In this document: one piece after another, positions 16,695-24,381 of the stretch
How the letters are laid out: every line of letters begins with the position of its first letter
How positions within the stretch are numbered: position 1 is the stretch's first letter
Source: Psychroserpens mesophilus
GTDB taxonomy: Bacteria; Bacteroidota; Bacteroidia; Flavobacteriales; Flavobacteriaceae
Reading direction: 5' to 3'
Length of the DNA stretch: 64,000 nucleotides
Assembly: GCF_000826645.1 (NCBI RefSeq)
Contig: NZ_JXJP01000014.1
Coordinates: forward strand, 1-64,000
Position numbers and translations under genes: made by a program
The notes under the pieces: model-generated
What the model was told of the DNA's origin: nothing
Seen by the model: the letters and a program-made list of their open reading frames with translations, nothing else
The model's database searches: none

Positions 16695-17447
16695 TTAAGC
16701 TTTAACTTCTTCTTTAATCCAATCATAACCTTTTTCTTCTAACTCATGAGCCAGTTCTTTGGTTCCTGATTTAACAATACGTCCATTATGTAAAACATGA
16801 ACATAATCTGGGACGATATAATCTAGTAAACGCTGGTAATGCGTAATAACAATAACAGCATTGTCTTTACTTTTTAATTTATTAACGCCATTGGCTACTA
16901 TTCGTAAAGCATCGATATCTAAACCAGAATCTGTTTCATCAAGGATTGCCAGTTTAGGCTCTAACATGGCCATTTGAAAAATCTCGTTACGTTTTTTCTC
17001 ACCACCAGAAAATCCTTCATTAAGAGAACGTGACAAAAACTTACGATCTATTTCTAGCATTTCAGACTTTTCACGAATCATTTTAAGCATTTCATTAGCT
17101 GGCATATCTTCTAAGCCTTTAGCTTTTCTGGTTTCGTTGATTGCTGTTTTCATAAAATTAGTGACAGATACACCTGGAATTTCAACTGGATATTGAAACG
17201 ATAAGAAAATGCCTTTGTGTGCACGTTCTTCAGCCGCTAATTCATCGATGTTTTCATTTTCTAAAAGAATTTCTCCTTGAGTTACTTCGTATTCTTCTTT
17301 TCCAGCAATAACGGAAGCCAACGTACTTTTACCTGAACCATTCGGTCCCATAATAGCGTGAACTTCACCTGGTTTAACCTCTAAATTAATACCTTTTAAG
17401 ATGGCTTTATCTTCAACACTTGCGTGTAAATTATTTATTTTTAACAT
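16695..17447 (-). CDS. sufC: SufC ABC-type ATPase
   Basis: 250 residues. Walker [10 protein letters not shown] (35-43), signature 'SGGEKKR' and Walker B '[12 protein letters not shown]' are all intact. It is the soluble ATPase that drives conformational change in SufBC2D. It lies 14 nt after the NlpE-like lipoprotein gene, so the two are almost certainly in one transcript. Confidence 0.97.
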   Translation of the reverse strand: MLKINNLHASVEDKAILKGINLEVKPGEVHAIMGPNGSGKSTLASVIAGKEEYEVTQGEILLENENIDELAAEERAHKGIFLSFQYPVEIPGVSVTNFMKTAINETRKAKGLEDMPANEMLKMIREKSEMLEIDRKFLSRSLNEGFSGGEKKRNEIFQMAMLEPKLAILDETDSGLDIDALRIVANGVNKLKSKDNAVIVITHYQRLLDYIVPDYVHVLHNGRIVKSGTKELAHELEEKGYDWIKEEVKA

Positions 17448-17461
17448 AATGTAAATTTCAG

Positions 17462-17902
17462 TTATTCGGTCTTACTATCGCCAAGTTTTATGACGTCATT
17501 CTCGTTAGATTTGTATTCTTTTACGGTTTCAATTTCTTTAATATCAATTCTAAAAGGCCAACCTTCTTCGCCTTCAGGTTTTGGTAGTAACTTCCCTCTT
17601 ACTTGTACAGTGACATAATCGGTTGGATCTTTTTTATAGGTCTTTGCCATGTTATTTAACTCATGCATTTTATCATTAATAATAACACCGTAAATATCAC
17701 TTCGTGTTTGTAAAACAGCAGCATCTCCAAAGTAGATAAATTGTCCGACTATCGTTTTTAAACCATCATTTTGTTTGGCGGTTTTTCCATTTTTGTCGAG
17801 TTTATTAATATTTGTTTTATCTGAAACCGTTTCCGTTTTTGCTTCATTTTTACAAGCAGTAAATGCTAGAGCTAGTACTAATAGAAATATTAATTTTTTC
17901 AT
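17462..17902 (-). CDS. NlpE C-terminal (OB-fold)-like lipoprotein inside the suf operon
   Basis: 146 residues. A lipoprotein signal ends in 'AFTACKN' (Cys about 17), then a polar linker with many Lys/Asn (20-50). The globular part begins '[19 protein letters not shown]' and continues with '[20 protein letters not shown]'. The pattern G.f.Y..DAA ... V.V.G.l resembles the C-terminal OB domain of the envelope-stress lipoprotein NlpE. It sits between sufB and sufC, 14 nt before sufC. An envelope-anchored protein within an Fe-S assembly operon is unusual; its role is unknown and the domain match is by eye. Confidence 0.75.
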   Translation of the reverse strand: MKKLIFLLVLALAFTACKNEAKTETVSDKTNINKLDKNGKTAKQNDGLKTIVGQFIYFGDAAVLQTRSDIYGVIINDKMHELNNMAKTYKKDPTDYVTVQVRGKLLPKPEGEEGWPFRIDIKEIETVKEYKSNENDVIKLGDSKTE

Positions 17903-17952
17903 TTGTTCTTAAAAAATCAATTTAATTAAACTTTATTTTGGTATTGGTTTAA

Positions 17953-17983
17953 TGAGATACTTCGACTGCGCTCAGTATGACAT
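17953..17983. repeat. single arm of the REP-like repeat
   Basis: GATACTTCGACTGCGCTCAGTATGACA, same family as 4093-4120 and 10204-10232, in the gap between sufB and the lipoprotein gene. As a partial hairpin it could be an mRNA processing site within the operon. Confidence 0.55.
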
Positions 17984-17998
17984 TTTATTATTGTTTAT

Positions 17999-19447
17999 CT
18001 ATCCGACTGATCCTTCCAAACTAATTTCTAAAAGTTTCTGTGCTTCGACAGCAAATTCCATAGGTAGTTTGTTTAATACTTCTTTACTAAAGCCATTCAC
18101 TATGAGTGCAATTGCCTTCTCTGTTGAAATTCCTCTCTGGTTGCAATAAAAAATCTGGTCTTCACCAATTTTACTGGTTGTTGCCTCATGCTCAATCTGC
18201 GCCGATTTATTTTTGACTTCTATATACGGAAAGGTATGCGCTCCACATTCATTACCCATTAACAAACTATCACATTGAGAGAAGTTACGAGCATTGTCTG
18301 CTCGCGAGCTAATCTGAACCAATCCTCTATATGAATTTTGTGATTTTCCGGCAGAAATTCCTTTAGAAATAATGGTTGATTTTGTGTTATTACCTAAGTG
18401 TATCATTTTAGTTCCAGTATCAGCTTGCTGATAATTATTAGTCACTGCAATTGAATAAAACTCTCCAACCGAATTATCGCCTTTAAGCACACAACTTGGA
18501 TATTTCCATGTTACTGCAGATCCCGTTTCAACCTGAGTCCATGAGATTTTAGCATTGGTTTCACAAAGGCCTCTTTTGGTGACAAAGTTATACACACCAC
18601 CTTTACCTTCAGCATTTCCTGGATACCAGTTTTGGACTGTAGAATATTTGATTTCGGCATCATCTAAAGCAATCAGTTCTACGACAGCTGCATGTAATTG
18701 ATTTTCATCTCTGCTTGGAGCTGTACAACCTTCAAGGTAACTCACATAACTACCTTCATCAGCAATCACCAACGTTCTTTCAAATTGTCCTGTTCCAGCC
18801 TGATTTATTCTGAAATAGGTTGATAATTCCATTGGGCAACGAACACCTTTAGGAATATAACAAAAGCTACCATCACTAAAAACTGCAGAATTTAAAGCCG
18901 CATAAAAATTGTCTTTTTGAGGAACAACCGTTCCAATATATTTTTTTACAAGTTCTGGATATTCTTTTATTGCTTCAGAAATACTCATAAAAATAATGCC
19001 TTTTTCTGCAAGCGTTTTCTTAAATGTAGTTGCTACAGATACTGAATCTACAACTACATCCATCGCAACTCCTGCCAACTTTTTTTGTTCGTCTAAAGAA
19101 ATTCCCAGTTTCTCAAATGTCGCTAACAATTCTGGATCAACTTCATCAATGCTATCGTATTTAGGCTTACTGTTTGGAGCTGAATAATACGAAATGGCTT
19201 GAAAATCTGGCTTTTTATAGTTGACGTTTGCCCATTCAGGTTCAGTCATTTCTTTCCAGCCACGAAAAGCTTCTAAGCGCCAATCAGTCATCCATTGAGG
19301 TTCTTCTTTCTTTTTAGAAATCGCTCTTACAATATCTTCATTTAGACCATTTGGAAAGGTATCCGATTGGATATCTGTATAAAAACCATATTCATACTCT
19401 TTGGTTTTTAATTCTTCTCTTAAATCGTCTTCAGTATATTTACTCAT
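17999..19447 (-). CDS. sufB: SufB Fe-S scaffold component
   Basis: 482 residues. It contains the SufB signatures '[19 protein letters not shown]', 'TCTAPS'-like '[20 protein letters not shown]' and the C-terminal '[22 protein letters not shown]'. SufB is the main scaffold on which the cluster is built. It is preceded by sufA with a 55-nt gap. The length is normal for the family. Confidence 0.97.
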   Translation of the reverse strand: MSKYTEDDLREELKTKEYEYGFYTDIQSDTFPNGLNEDIVRAISKKKEEPQWMTDWRLEAFRGWKEMTEPEWANVNYKKPDFQAISYYSAPNSKPKYDSIDEVDPELLATFEKLGISLDEQKKLAGVAMDVVVDSVSVATTFKKTLAEKGIIFMSISEAIKEYPELVKKYIGTVVPQKDNFYAALNSAVFSDGSFCYIPKGVRCPMELSTYFRINQAGTGQFERTLVIADEGSYVSYLEGCTAPSRDENQLHAAVVELIALDDAEIKYSTVQNWYPGNAEGKGGVYNFVTKRGLCETNAKISWTQVETGSAVTWKYPSCVLKGDNSVGEFYSIAVTNNYQQADTGTKMIHLGNNTKSTIISKGISAGKSQNSYRGLVQISSRADNARNFSQCDSLLMGNECGAHTFPYIEVKNKSAQIEHEATTSKIGEDQIFYCNQRGISTEKAIALIVNGFSKEVLNKLPMEFAVEAQKLLEISLEGSVG

Positions 19448-19502
19448 AAGTTTTGAGTTTTATGTTTTTAAAAACCTTCCTGTTAAGAAGATTCAATTAG
19501 GT

Positions 19503-19832
19503 TTATAGCGAAAATGATTCACCGCAACCACAAGTTCTATTAGCATTAGGATTGTTAAATACAAATCCTGCTCCATTTAGTCCTCCAGAATATTCTAATG
19601 TCGTACCAACGAGGTATAAAAAACTTTTTTTGTCAACAATAATTTTAACACCATTATCTTCAAAAACTTTATCTTCTTCTTTTTGTTCTTTATCAAATTT
19701 TAAATCATAAGACAACCCAGAACAACCTCCACTTTTTACACCAACACGAACAAAATCTGTAGCACTATTGAAACCGTCATCATTCATAAGCTCAATGACT
19801 TTCTTTTTAGCTGTTTCTGATACTTTTATCAT
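19503..19832 (-). CDS. sufA: SufA/IscA-type A-type carrier protein
   Basis: 109 residues, HesB/IscA family. The three cluster-ligand cysteines are C37 ('SGGCSGLSYD') and C101/C103 ('RTCGCGESFSL'). It carries and transfers assembled Fe-S clusters. As the first gene of the minus-strand suf series it follows a TATATTTG box about 30 nt upstream. Confidence 0.95.
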   Translation of the reverse strand: MIKVSETAKKKVIELMNDDGFNSATDFVRVGVKSGGCSGLSYDLKFDKEQKEEDKVFEDNGVKIIVDKKSFLYLVGTTLEYSGGLNGAGFVFNNPNANRTCGCGESFSL

Positions 19833-19862
19833 TTCTTATATAGATTTTGTCTAAATAGATTG

Positions 19863-19870
19863 CAAATATA
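19863..19870 (-). promoter_or_regulatory. -7 box at the head of the suf operon
   Basis: TATATTTG on the minus strand matches TAnnTTTG and lies 30 nt before the sufA ATG. A clear -33 TTTG is missing, which could indicate activator dependence. Confidence 0.5.
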
Positions 19871-19992
19871 AGATATAAGTAGGTTTTAACCATGTTTCCT
19901 AACATTATATTAGGAAATGATTACATAGAATTATGCTATGAAAATCTAAAAATCTTAGACTCCAATTAAAAAAGTGGGTGTAGTACGTGTTG

Positions 19993-20223
19993 TTAAGCTG
20001 AAAGCTTCTGACGAGAATACCTGTTTTGTAAAAGAAACAATTGTCTTAAAGCTGTTTTTATGGTATCATTTTTTAAGGGAAGCGTTTCAAATGTTTCACC
20101 ATTATCTAAAGTAATTTTAGATTGGCATGTTTTACATGTAAGCTCATAAGAGTCTTTTGATAATCGTTCAAGATTATGCCCAAAAACAGAGCACGACAAA
20201 TCGTTTGTAGTAGTAGTTTTCAT
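19993..20223 (-). CDS. small FGH zinc-ribbon protein (copy 1)
   Basis: 76 residues. It has 'SCSVFGHNLERLSKDSYELTC' leading into C-x2-C, a glycine turn 'DNGETF', then a helix 'LKNDTIKTALRQLF'. The order C...FGH, CxxC, G, L..K...I...L is shared with two genes at 21416-21694 and 21775-22038. With four potential ligands (Cys, His, Cys, Cys) it should bind zinc. Its start is preceded by TAATCCCAAAT, a leader element shared with copy 3. The function is unknown. Confidence 0.75.
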   Translation of the reverse strand: MKTTTTNDLSCSVFGHNLERLSKDSYELTCKTCQSKITLDNGETFETLPLKNDTIKTALRQLFLLQNRYSRQKLSA

Positions 20224-20350
20224 AAGTAGGTATTCATTTGGGATTAGAAACTTATTAAAAAAGATTCAATGCCTAGGTTAAAATGCTTGTTTTTTCGATG
20301 AAATGCATTGTTTTTGAGTAGTTAAGCTTTGAAAAAACGCTTTATGTGTA

Positions 20351-20378
20351 TTGTCTTCAAAAAAACATCCTATTTTTG
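20351..20378 (+). promoter_or_regulatory. thiL promoter
   Basis: TTG at 20351-20353, 17-nt spacer and TATTTTTG at 20371-20378. The box ends 4 nt before the ATG at 20383, predicting a leaderless mRNA. Confidence 0.65.
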
Positions 20379-20382
20379 CAAC

Positions 20383-21435
20383 ATGATAGAAGATAAAAAT
20401 CCACAACGTACATCCTTAGAGAATTTGGGTGAATTTGGTCTAATTGATCATTTAACCAAAAATTTTGATATAAAGCACACGTCCACTATCAAGAGCATTG
20501 GTGACGATGCTGCTGTTTTAGATTTTAAAAACAAACAAATAGTTGTTACTACAGATTTATTAATTGAAAATGTACACTTCGACTTGAGTTACGTGCCTCT
20601 AAAACATTTAGGATATAAAGCTGTTATCGTTAATTTATCTGATGTGTATGCGATGAATGCTCAAGCTACACAAATAACAGTTTCTATAGCTGTATCTAAT
20701 CGTTTCCCTTTAGAAGCGCTTGAAGATTTATATGCTGGAATAGAAACTGCAGCCAGAATTTATAACATTGATGTTGTTGGTGGCGATACCACATCTTCAA
20801 CTACTGGACTAATTATCTCTGTGACTGCTATAGGAGAAATTAGTAAAGATGATGTTGTATTGAGATCTGGAGCTAAAGCCAATGATTTAGTTGTTGTGAC
20901 TGGAGACATTGGAGCAGCTTATATGGGCTTACAAGTTTTAGAACGTGAAAAAGAAGTGTTTAAAGTGAATCCGCAAAACCAGCCAGACTTAAGCATGTAC
21001 ACTTATATTATTGAGCGTCAATTAAAACCTGAAGCCAGAAAAGATATTGTAGAATTGTTACAGAAGTTGGACGTTAAACCCACTTCTATGATTGATATTA
21101 GTGATGGTTTATCTTCTGAAATTATTCACTTATGTAAACAAAGTGATGTTGGTGTAGAACTTTACGAAAATAAAATTCCGTTAGATCCACAGGTTATTTC
21201 TACGTGTGAGGAATTTAATATTGATAGTACAACAATCGCTTTAAATGGTGGTGAAGACTACGAATTATTAATGACGATTTCTCAGGAAGATTTTCCAAAA
21301 ATCAAAGGCAATCCGAATCTAACTGTTATTGGTTATATGACAGAAAAATCGAGAGGCATGCACCTGATAACCAGAGGAGAACAAGCAATACCAATAATAG
21401 CAAAAGGATGGAATGCTATGAAAAATGAGGTATGA
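20383..21435 (+). CDS. thiL: thiamine-monophosphate kinase
   Basis: 350 residues from ATG 20383. Phosphorylates thiamine monophosphate to the diphosphate cofactor. ThiL signatures are present: 'SIGDDAAVLDF', 'VTTDLLIENVHFDL', 'GGDTTSS' and 'DISDGLSSEIIHLC' with 'LNGGEDYELL'. The 18-residue upstream extension (from TTG 20329) was rejected because it runs through the promoter. No thiamine riboswitch is visible in the short leader. The 3' end overlaps the convergent small FGH gene by 20 bp. Confidence 0.94.
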   Translation: MIEDKNPQRTSLENLGEFGLIDHLTKNFDIKHTSTIKSIGDDAAVLDFKNKQIVVTTDLLIENVHFDLSYVPLKHLGYKAVIVNLSDVYAMNAQATQITVSIAVSNRFPLEALEDLYAGIETAARIYNIDVVGGDTTSSTTGLIISVTAIGEISKDDVVLRSGAKANDLVVVTGDIGAAYMGLQVLEREKEVFKVNPQNQPDLSMYTYIIERQLKPEARKDIVELLQKLDVKPTSMIDISDGLSSEIIHLCKQSDVGVELYENKIPLDPQVISTCEEFNIDSTTIALNGGEDYELLMTISQEDFPKIKGNPNLTVIGYMTEKSRGMHLITRGEQAIPIIAKGWNAMKNEV

Positions 21436-21694
21436 AACTTATAAGTTGCTCATCTTTTTTAACAACAAACTTGCGCTCTTGTATTAATTGTTTTTTAGAC
21501 ATTCGATTATTATGAATACGTTCTAAAACCGAATTAATTTCTTTGAATTTAGGCGTTAGTGGAGTTAAGCCGCCTTTTCCATTCGTTGTCATTTGCGCAC
21601 TACAATGTGTGCACTTATATTCCTTAACGTGATAGGTAACTTTCTTGGAAACCTTAAATTGATGTCCAAAAAATGAACAGTAGATACTTTTCAT
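21416..21694 (-). CDS. small FGH zinc-ribbon protein (copy 2)
   Basis: 92 residues. 'YCSFFGHQFKVSKKVTYHVKEYKC' with C-x2-C (KCTHC), then MTTNGKGGLTPLTPKFKEIN and a basic helix. The block TTN..G.LT.LTPKF.EIN..LE.I is almost the same in copy 3, so these two are recent duplicates. The C-terminus has an extra 20-residue tail running into the 3' end of thiL (20-bp convergent overlap). A TATATTTA box (21735-21742) followed by TAATCC lies upstream. Confidence 0.75.
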   Translation of the reverse strand: MKSIYCSFFGHQFKVSKKVTYHVKEYKCTHCSAQMTTNGKGGLTPLTPKFKEINSVLERIHNNRMSKKQLIQERKFVVKKDEQLISFIPHFS

Positions 21695-21774
21695 TTTGCA
21701 GTTAAATTTAGTTATTACTTTAGATGGATTAGCCTAAATATATTGAAAACCAAATATTAACGTGCGTTTTTTCT

Positions 21775-22038
21775 CTAATAAATCGATGAAGTGAGTGTTT
21801 TGTTCTTTAAACGCATCATTCTTCGTGTATAAATCTCTTCAAGAATACTATTAATCTCTTGAAACTTCGGTGTGAGTTCGGTAAGTTTACCATTACTATT
21901 TGTAGTTAATTGACGTTTACAACACTTGCATGTGTATTCTTTTACATGTAAGGTTACTTTTTTGGTCATTTCATAATTGTGCCCAAAAAGGTCGCAATAA
22001 AATCTCATTGGTGATGGAGCGTTTGTAGTTTTTTTCAT
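21775..22038 (-). CDS. small FGH zinc-ribbon protein (copy 3)
   Basis: 87 residues. 'YCDLFGHNYEMTKKVTLHVKEYTC' with C-x2-C (TCKCC), then 'QLTTNSNGKLTELTPKFQEIN' split over a turn and helix, ending in a basic tail. It shares the Cys/FGH/CxxC order with copies 1 and 2. TAATCCCAAAT (minus strand, 22049-22059) lies 10 nt before the start codon, the same element as in front of copy 1. The function is unknown. Confidence 0.78.
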   Translation of the reverse strand: MKKTTNAPSPMRFYCDLFGHNYEMTKKVTLHVKEYTCKCCKRQLTTNSNGKLTELTPKFQEINSILEEIYTRRMMRLKNKTLTSSIY

Positions 22039-22103
22039 GGCTGATAAGATTTGGGATTACTAACATAAGAAAAAAAATACGACAAAAACGACAAAACGTT
22101 TTA

Positions 22104-22877
22104 TTATTCGATAAAGTGTTTTATTTTGTAGGCTAATTCTGTCTTATTTTCAATATGACTCATGTGACCATCAGGAAATACAACAATTTCAACACTTGTG
22201 TCGTACGACTGATTTATGAGTGTATTGTATTCTAAAACAGGATCTTTACGTCCTAAAATCATTAATTTTTTAAATGGAGTATGGAGTAAAACAAATTCTC
22301 TATTTGGTCTTATTTTCATCCCTTCTAAAGCTGCAATAATTCCTTGAACTGGAGTTTTAAGTGCCTCTTGTTTGACCAACTCAATTTCTTTAGCAAAACG
22401 TTCTCTATTATCTGGAGCAAAAAGATTAGTGATAGAGATATTGACAAAAGTTTTGTAATTTTTCTTTACAGCTTCAATAGCTCGATCTCTATTTACTTTT
22501 CTGTCATCGTTATCTTCTAAAGCTGTAGAATTCATTAAACACAATCCCTTGAGGTCGACGTTATAGTTTTCAGCAAAAGCTAAAGCCACATAGCCTCCCA
22601 TGGAATGACCAATAAGCATGAAGTTTTTTAGATGTAATTTATCAGTTACAGCCTTAACTGCTTCTGCCATATCTTCCATAGTATGAATATAACCTATACA
22701 TCCTGTTTGACCATGACCTAGTAAATCAATACTTACTATTCTATGCGTTGGAATCAAATGTGGTATTAAGGATTGCCACATCGTACTGTTTTCCAGAAAT
22801 CCATGTAATAAAACAACAGCATCTCCCTGACCCTCATCTGTGAAAAATATTTGACTCCCTTTGTATTCTAAAATCAT
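22104..22877 (-). CDS. alpha/beta hydrolase
   Basis: 257 residues. Alpha/beta-hydrolase fold with the HG oxyanion motif 'VVLLHGFLENSTMW', nucleophile elbow GHSMGG, an acid in 'LGRKDPVLEY' and the catalytic His in 'FPDGHMSHIE'. Substrate unknown; similar proteins are esterases or C-C bond hydrolases. The start lies 1 nt after the pepP stop, so the two form an operon. Confidence 0.9.
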   Translation of the reverse strand: MILEYKGSQIFFTDEGQGDAVVLLHGFLENSTMWQSLIPHLIPTHRIVSIDLLGHGQTGCIGYIHTMEDMAEAVKAVTDKLHLKNFMLIGHSMGGYVALAFAENYNVDLKGLCLMNSTALEDNDDRKVNRDRAIEAVKKNYKTFVNISITNLFAPDNRERFAKEIELVKQEALKTPVQGIIAALEGMKIRPNREFVLLHTPFKKLMILGRKDPVLEYNTLINQSYDTSVEIVVFPDGHMSHIENKTELAYKIKHFIE

Positions 22878-22878
22878 A

Positions 22879-24171
22879 TTAAGAATTCATAATGTCCTCA
22901 ATCTCTTCAGCTTCAATTGGGATATTGCGCATCAAATTAAATGGTTCTCCTCGTTCTTGAATAACAACGTCGTCTTCCAAGCGAATTCCGAAACCTTCAT
23001 CTGGAATATAAATACCTGGTTCAACAGTAAAGACCATGTTGGTTTGCATTGGTTCGGTTAAAATTCCGTAATCATGTGTATCTAATCCAATATTATGACT
23101 TGTACCATGCATAAAATATTTTTTGTAGGCTGGCCAATCTTTGTTCTCGTTTTGAACATCTGCTTTATCCAATAAACCTAAACCTAATAACTCTGAAGTC
23201 ATGAGCTTCCCAACTTCAACATGATAATCTGCCCATATGGTTCCAGGCACAAGCATTTTAGTAGCGTTATCTTTAACCCTGTTTACAGCATCGTAAACTG
23301 CTCGTTGTCGATCAGAAAAACGACCTGAAACAGGAATTGTTCTACTCATATCGCTAGAGTAGTTAGCATATTCGGCTCCTGCATCAATTAATATCAAATC
23401 ACCAGCTTTACATTGTTGATTATTTTCAATATAATGTAACACATTAGCATTATTACCTGAAGCGATAATTGGTGTGTATGCAAATCCTTTAGAGCGATTA
23501 TTTAAAAATTCATGCATGAATTCAGCTTCAATATTATACTCCCAGACATCAGGTTTTACAAAGCCTAGGACACGACGGAAACCTTTTTCGGTTATATCAC
23601 AAGCTTTCTGCATTAAACTTAGTTCTATTGGATCTTTTACTGAACGTAAACGCTGTAAAATCGGATTACTTTTCGCTACAGAATGTGCTGGATATGTATT
23701 CTTAAGCCATTTGGTAAATCGATCTTCACGCGTTTCAGTTTCTACATTGGCTCTGTAATGTTCGTTAGTATTTATATATATTGTATCACACTGCGTCATC
23801 AGTTCAAATAAAATTTTCTCCAAATCCTTGAGCCAGTAAACCGTTTTTATGCCACTGGTTTTAAAAGCTGCTTCTTTGGTTAATTTTTCACCTTCCCATA
23901 CGGCAATATGTTCATTGGTTTCTTTTAAGAATAAAATCTCACGATGTTTTTCATTAGGGCAATCTGGAAATATCACAAGGATACTTTCCTCCTGATCAAC
24001 TCCGCTTAAATAGAAAATATCACGATGTTGCTCAAATGGCATGGTGCTATCTGCACTCACAGGATAGATATCATTTGAATTAAACACAGCCAGACTACTC
24101 GATTTCATTTGCGCTGCGAAATTTTTACGGTTTTTTATAAAGAGATTATGGTCTATAAGATGATATTTCAT
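22879..24171 (-). CDS. pepP: aminopeptidase P family protein (Xaa-Pro aminopeptidase)
   Basis: 430 residues. An N-terminal AMP_N domain (about 1-140) precedes the pita-bread M24 domain with metal ligands in 'LILIDAGAEYANYSSDMSRTI' (two Asp), 'HGTSHNIGLDTHD', 'TVEPGIYIPDEG' and 'GIRLEDDVVI'. It removes N-terminal residues preceding proline. All ligands are present. A TAAATTTG box (24195-24202) lies 23 nt upstream. Confidence 0.92.
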   Translation of the reverse strand: MKYHLIDHNLFIKNRKNFAAQMKSSSLAVFNSNDIYPVSADSTMPFEQHRDIFYLSGVDQEESILVIFPDCPNEKHREILFLKETNEHIAVWEGEKLTKEAAFKTSGIKTVYWLKDLEKILFELMTQCDTIYINTNEHYRANVETETREDRFTKWLKNTYPAHSVAKSNPILQRLRSVKDPIELSLMQKACDITEKGFRRVLGFVKPDVWEYNIEAEFMHEFLNNRSKGFAYTPIIASGNNANVLHYIENNQQCKAGDLILIDAGAEYANYSSDMSRTIPVSGRFSDRQRAVYDAVNRVKDNATKMLVPGTIWADYHVEVGKLMTSELLGLGLLDKADVQNENKDWPAYKKYFMHGTSHNIGLDTHDYGILTEPMQTNMVFTVEPGIYIPDEGFGIRLEDDVVIQERGEPFNLMRNIPIEAEEIEDIMNS

Positions 24172-24194
24172 TTCGAAAAAATTTATTTAATCCT

Positions 24195-24202
24195 CAAATT
24201 TA
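24195..24202 (-). promoter_or_regulatory. -7 box of pepP
   Basis: TAAATTTG on the minus strand, 23 nt before the pepP ATG, matches TAnnTTTG. Confidence 0.5.
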
Positions 24203-24323
24203 ATGATTTACTAAAGAACTTTAGTGTAAATCAACCTTAAAACAAAAGCTGAAAGACAGATGAGACATGAGTCAATCTTTAGTCATTGTTTCGTTCTCTT
24301 TTAAAAGCGTTAAATACGATAAG

Positions 24324-24357
24324 GAATTACTGTTTTTATTCAAAAAAACAGTAATTT
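24324..24357. other. long inverted repeat in the leader of the BNR-repeat gene
   Basis: GAATTACTGTTTTT (24324-24337) and its near complement AAAAACAGTAATTTC form a 13-14 bp stem with a small loop, ending 24 nt before the ATG at 24382. There is no following T-tract on either strand, so it is more likely an mRNA 5' hairpin than a terminator. Confidence 0.55.
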
Positions 24358-24381
24358 CATGGCACAAAAATTCTAACCAAT

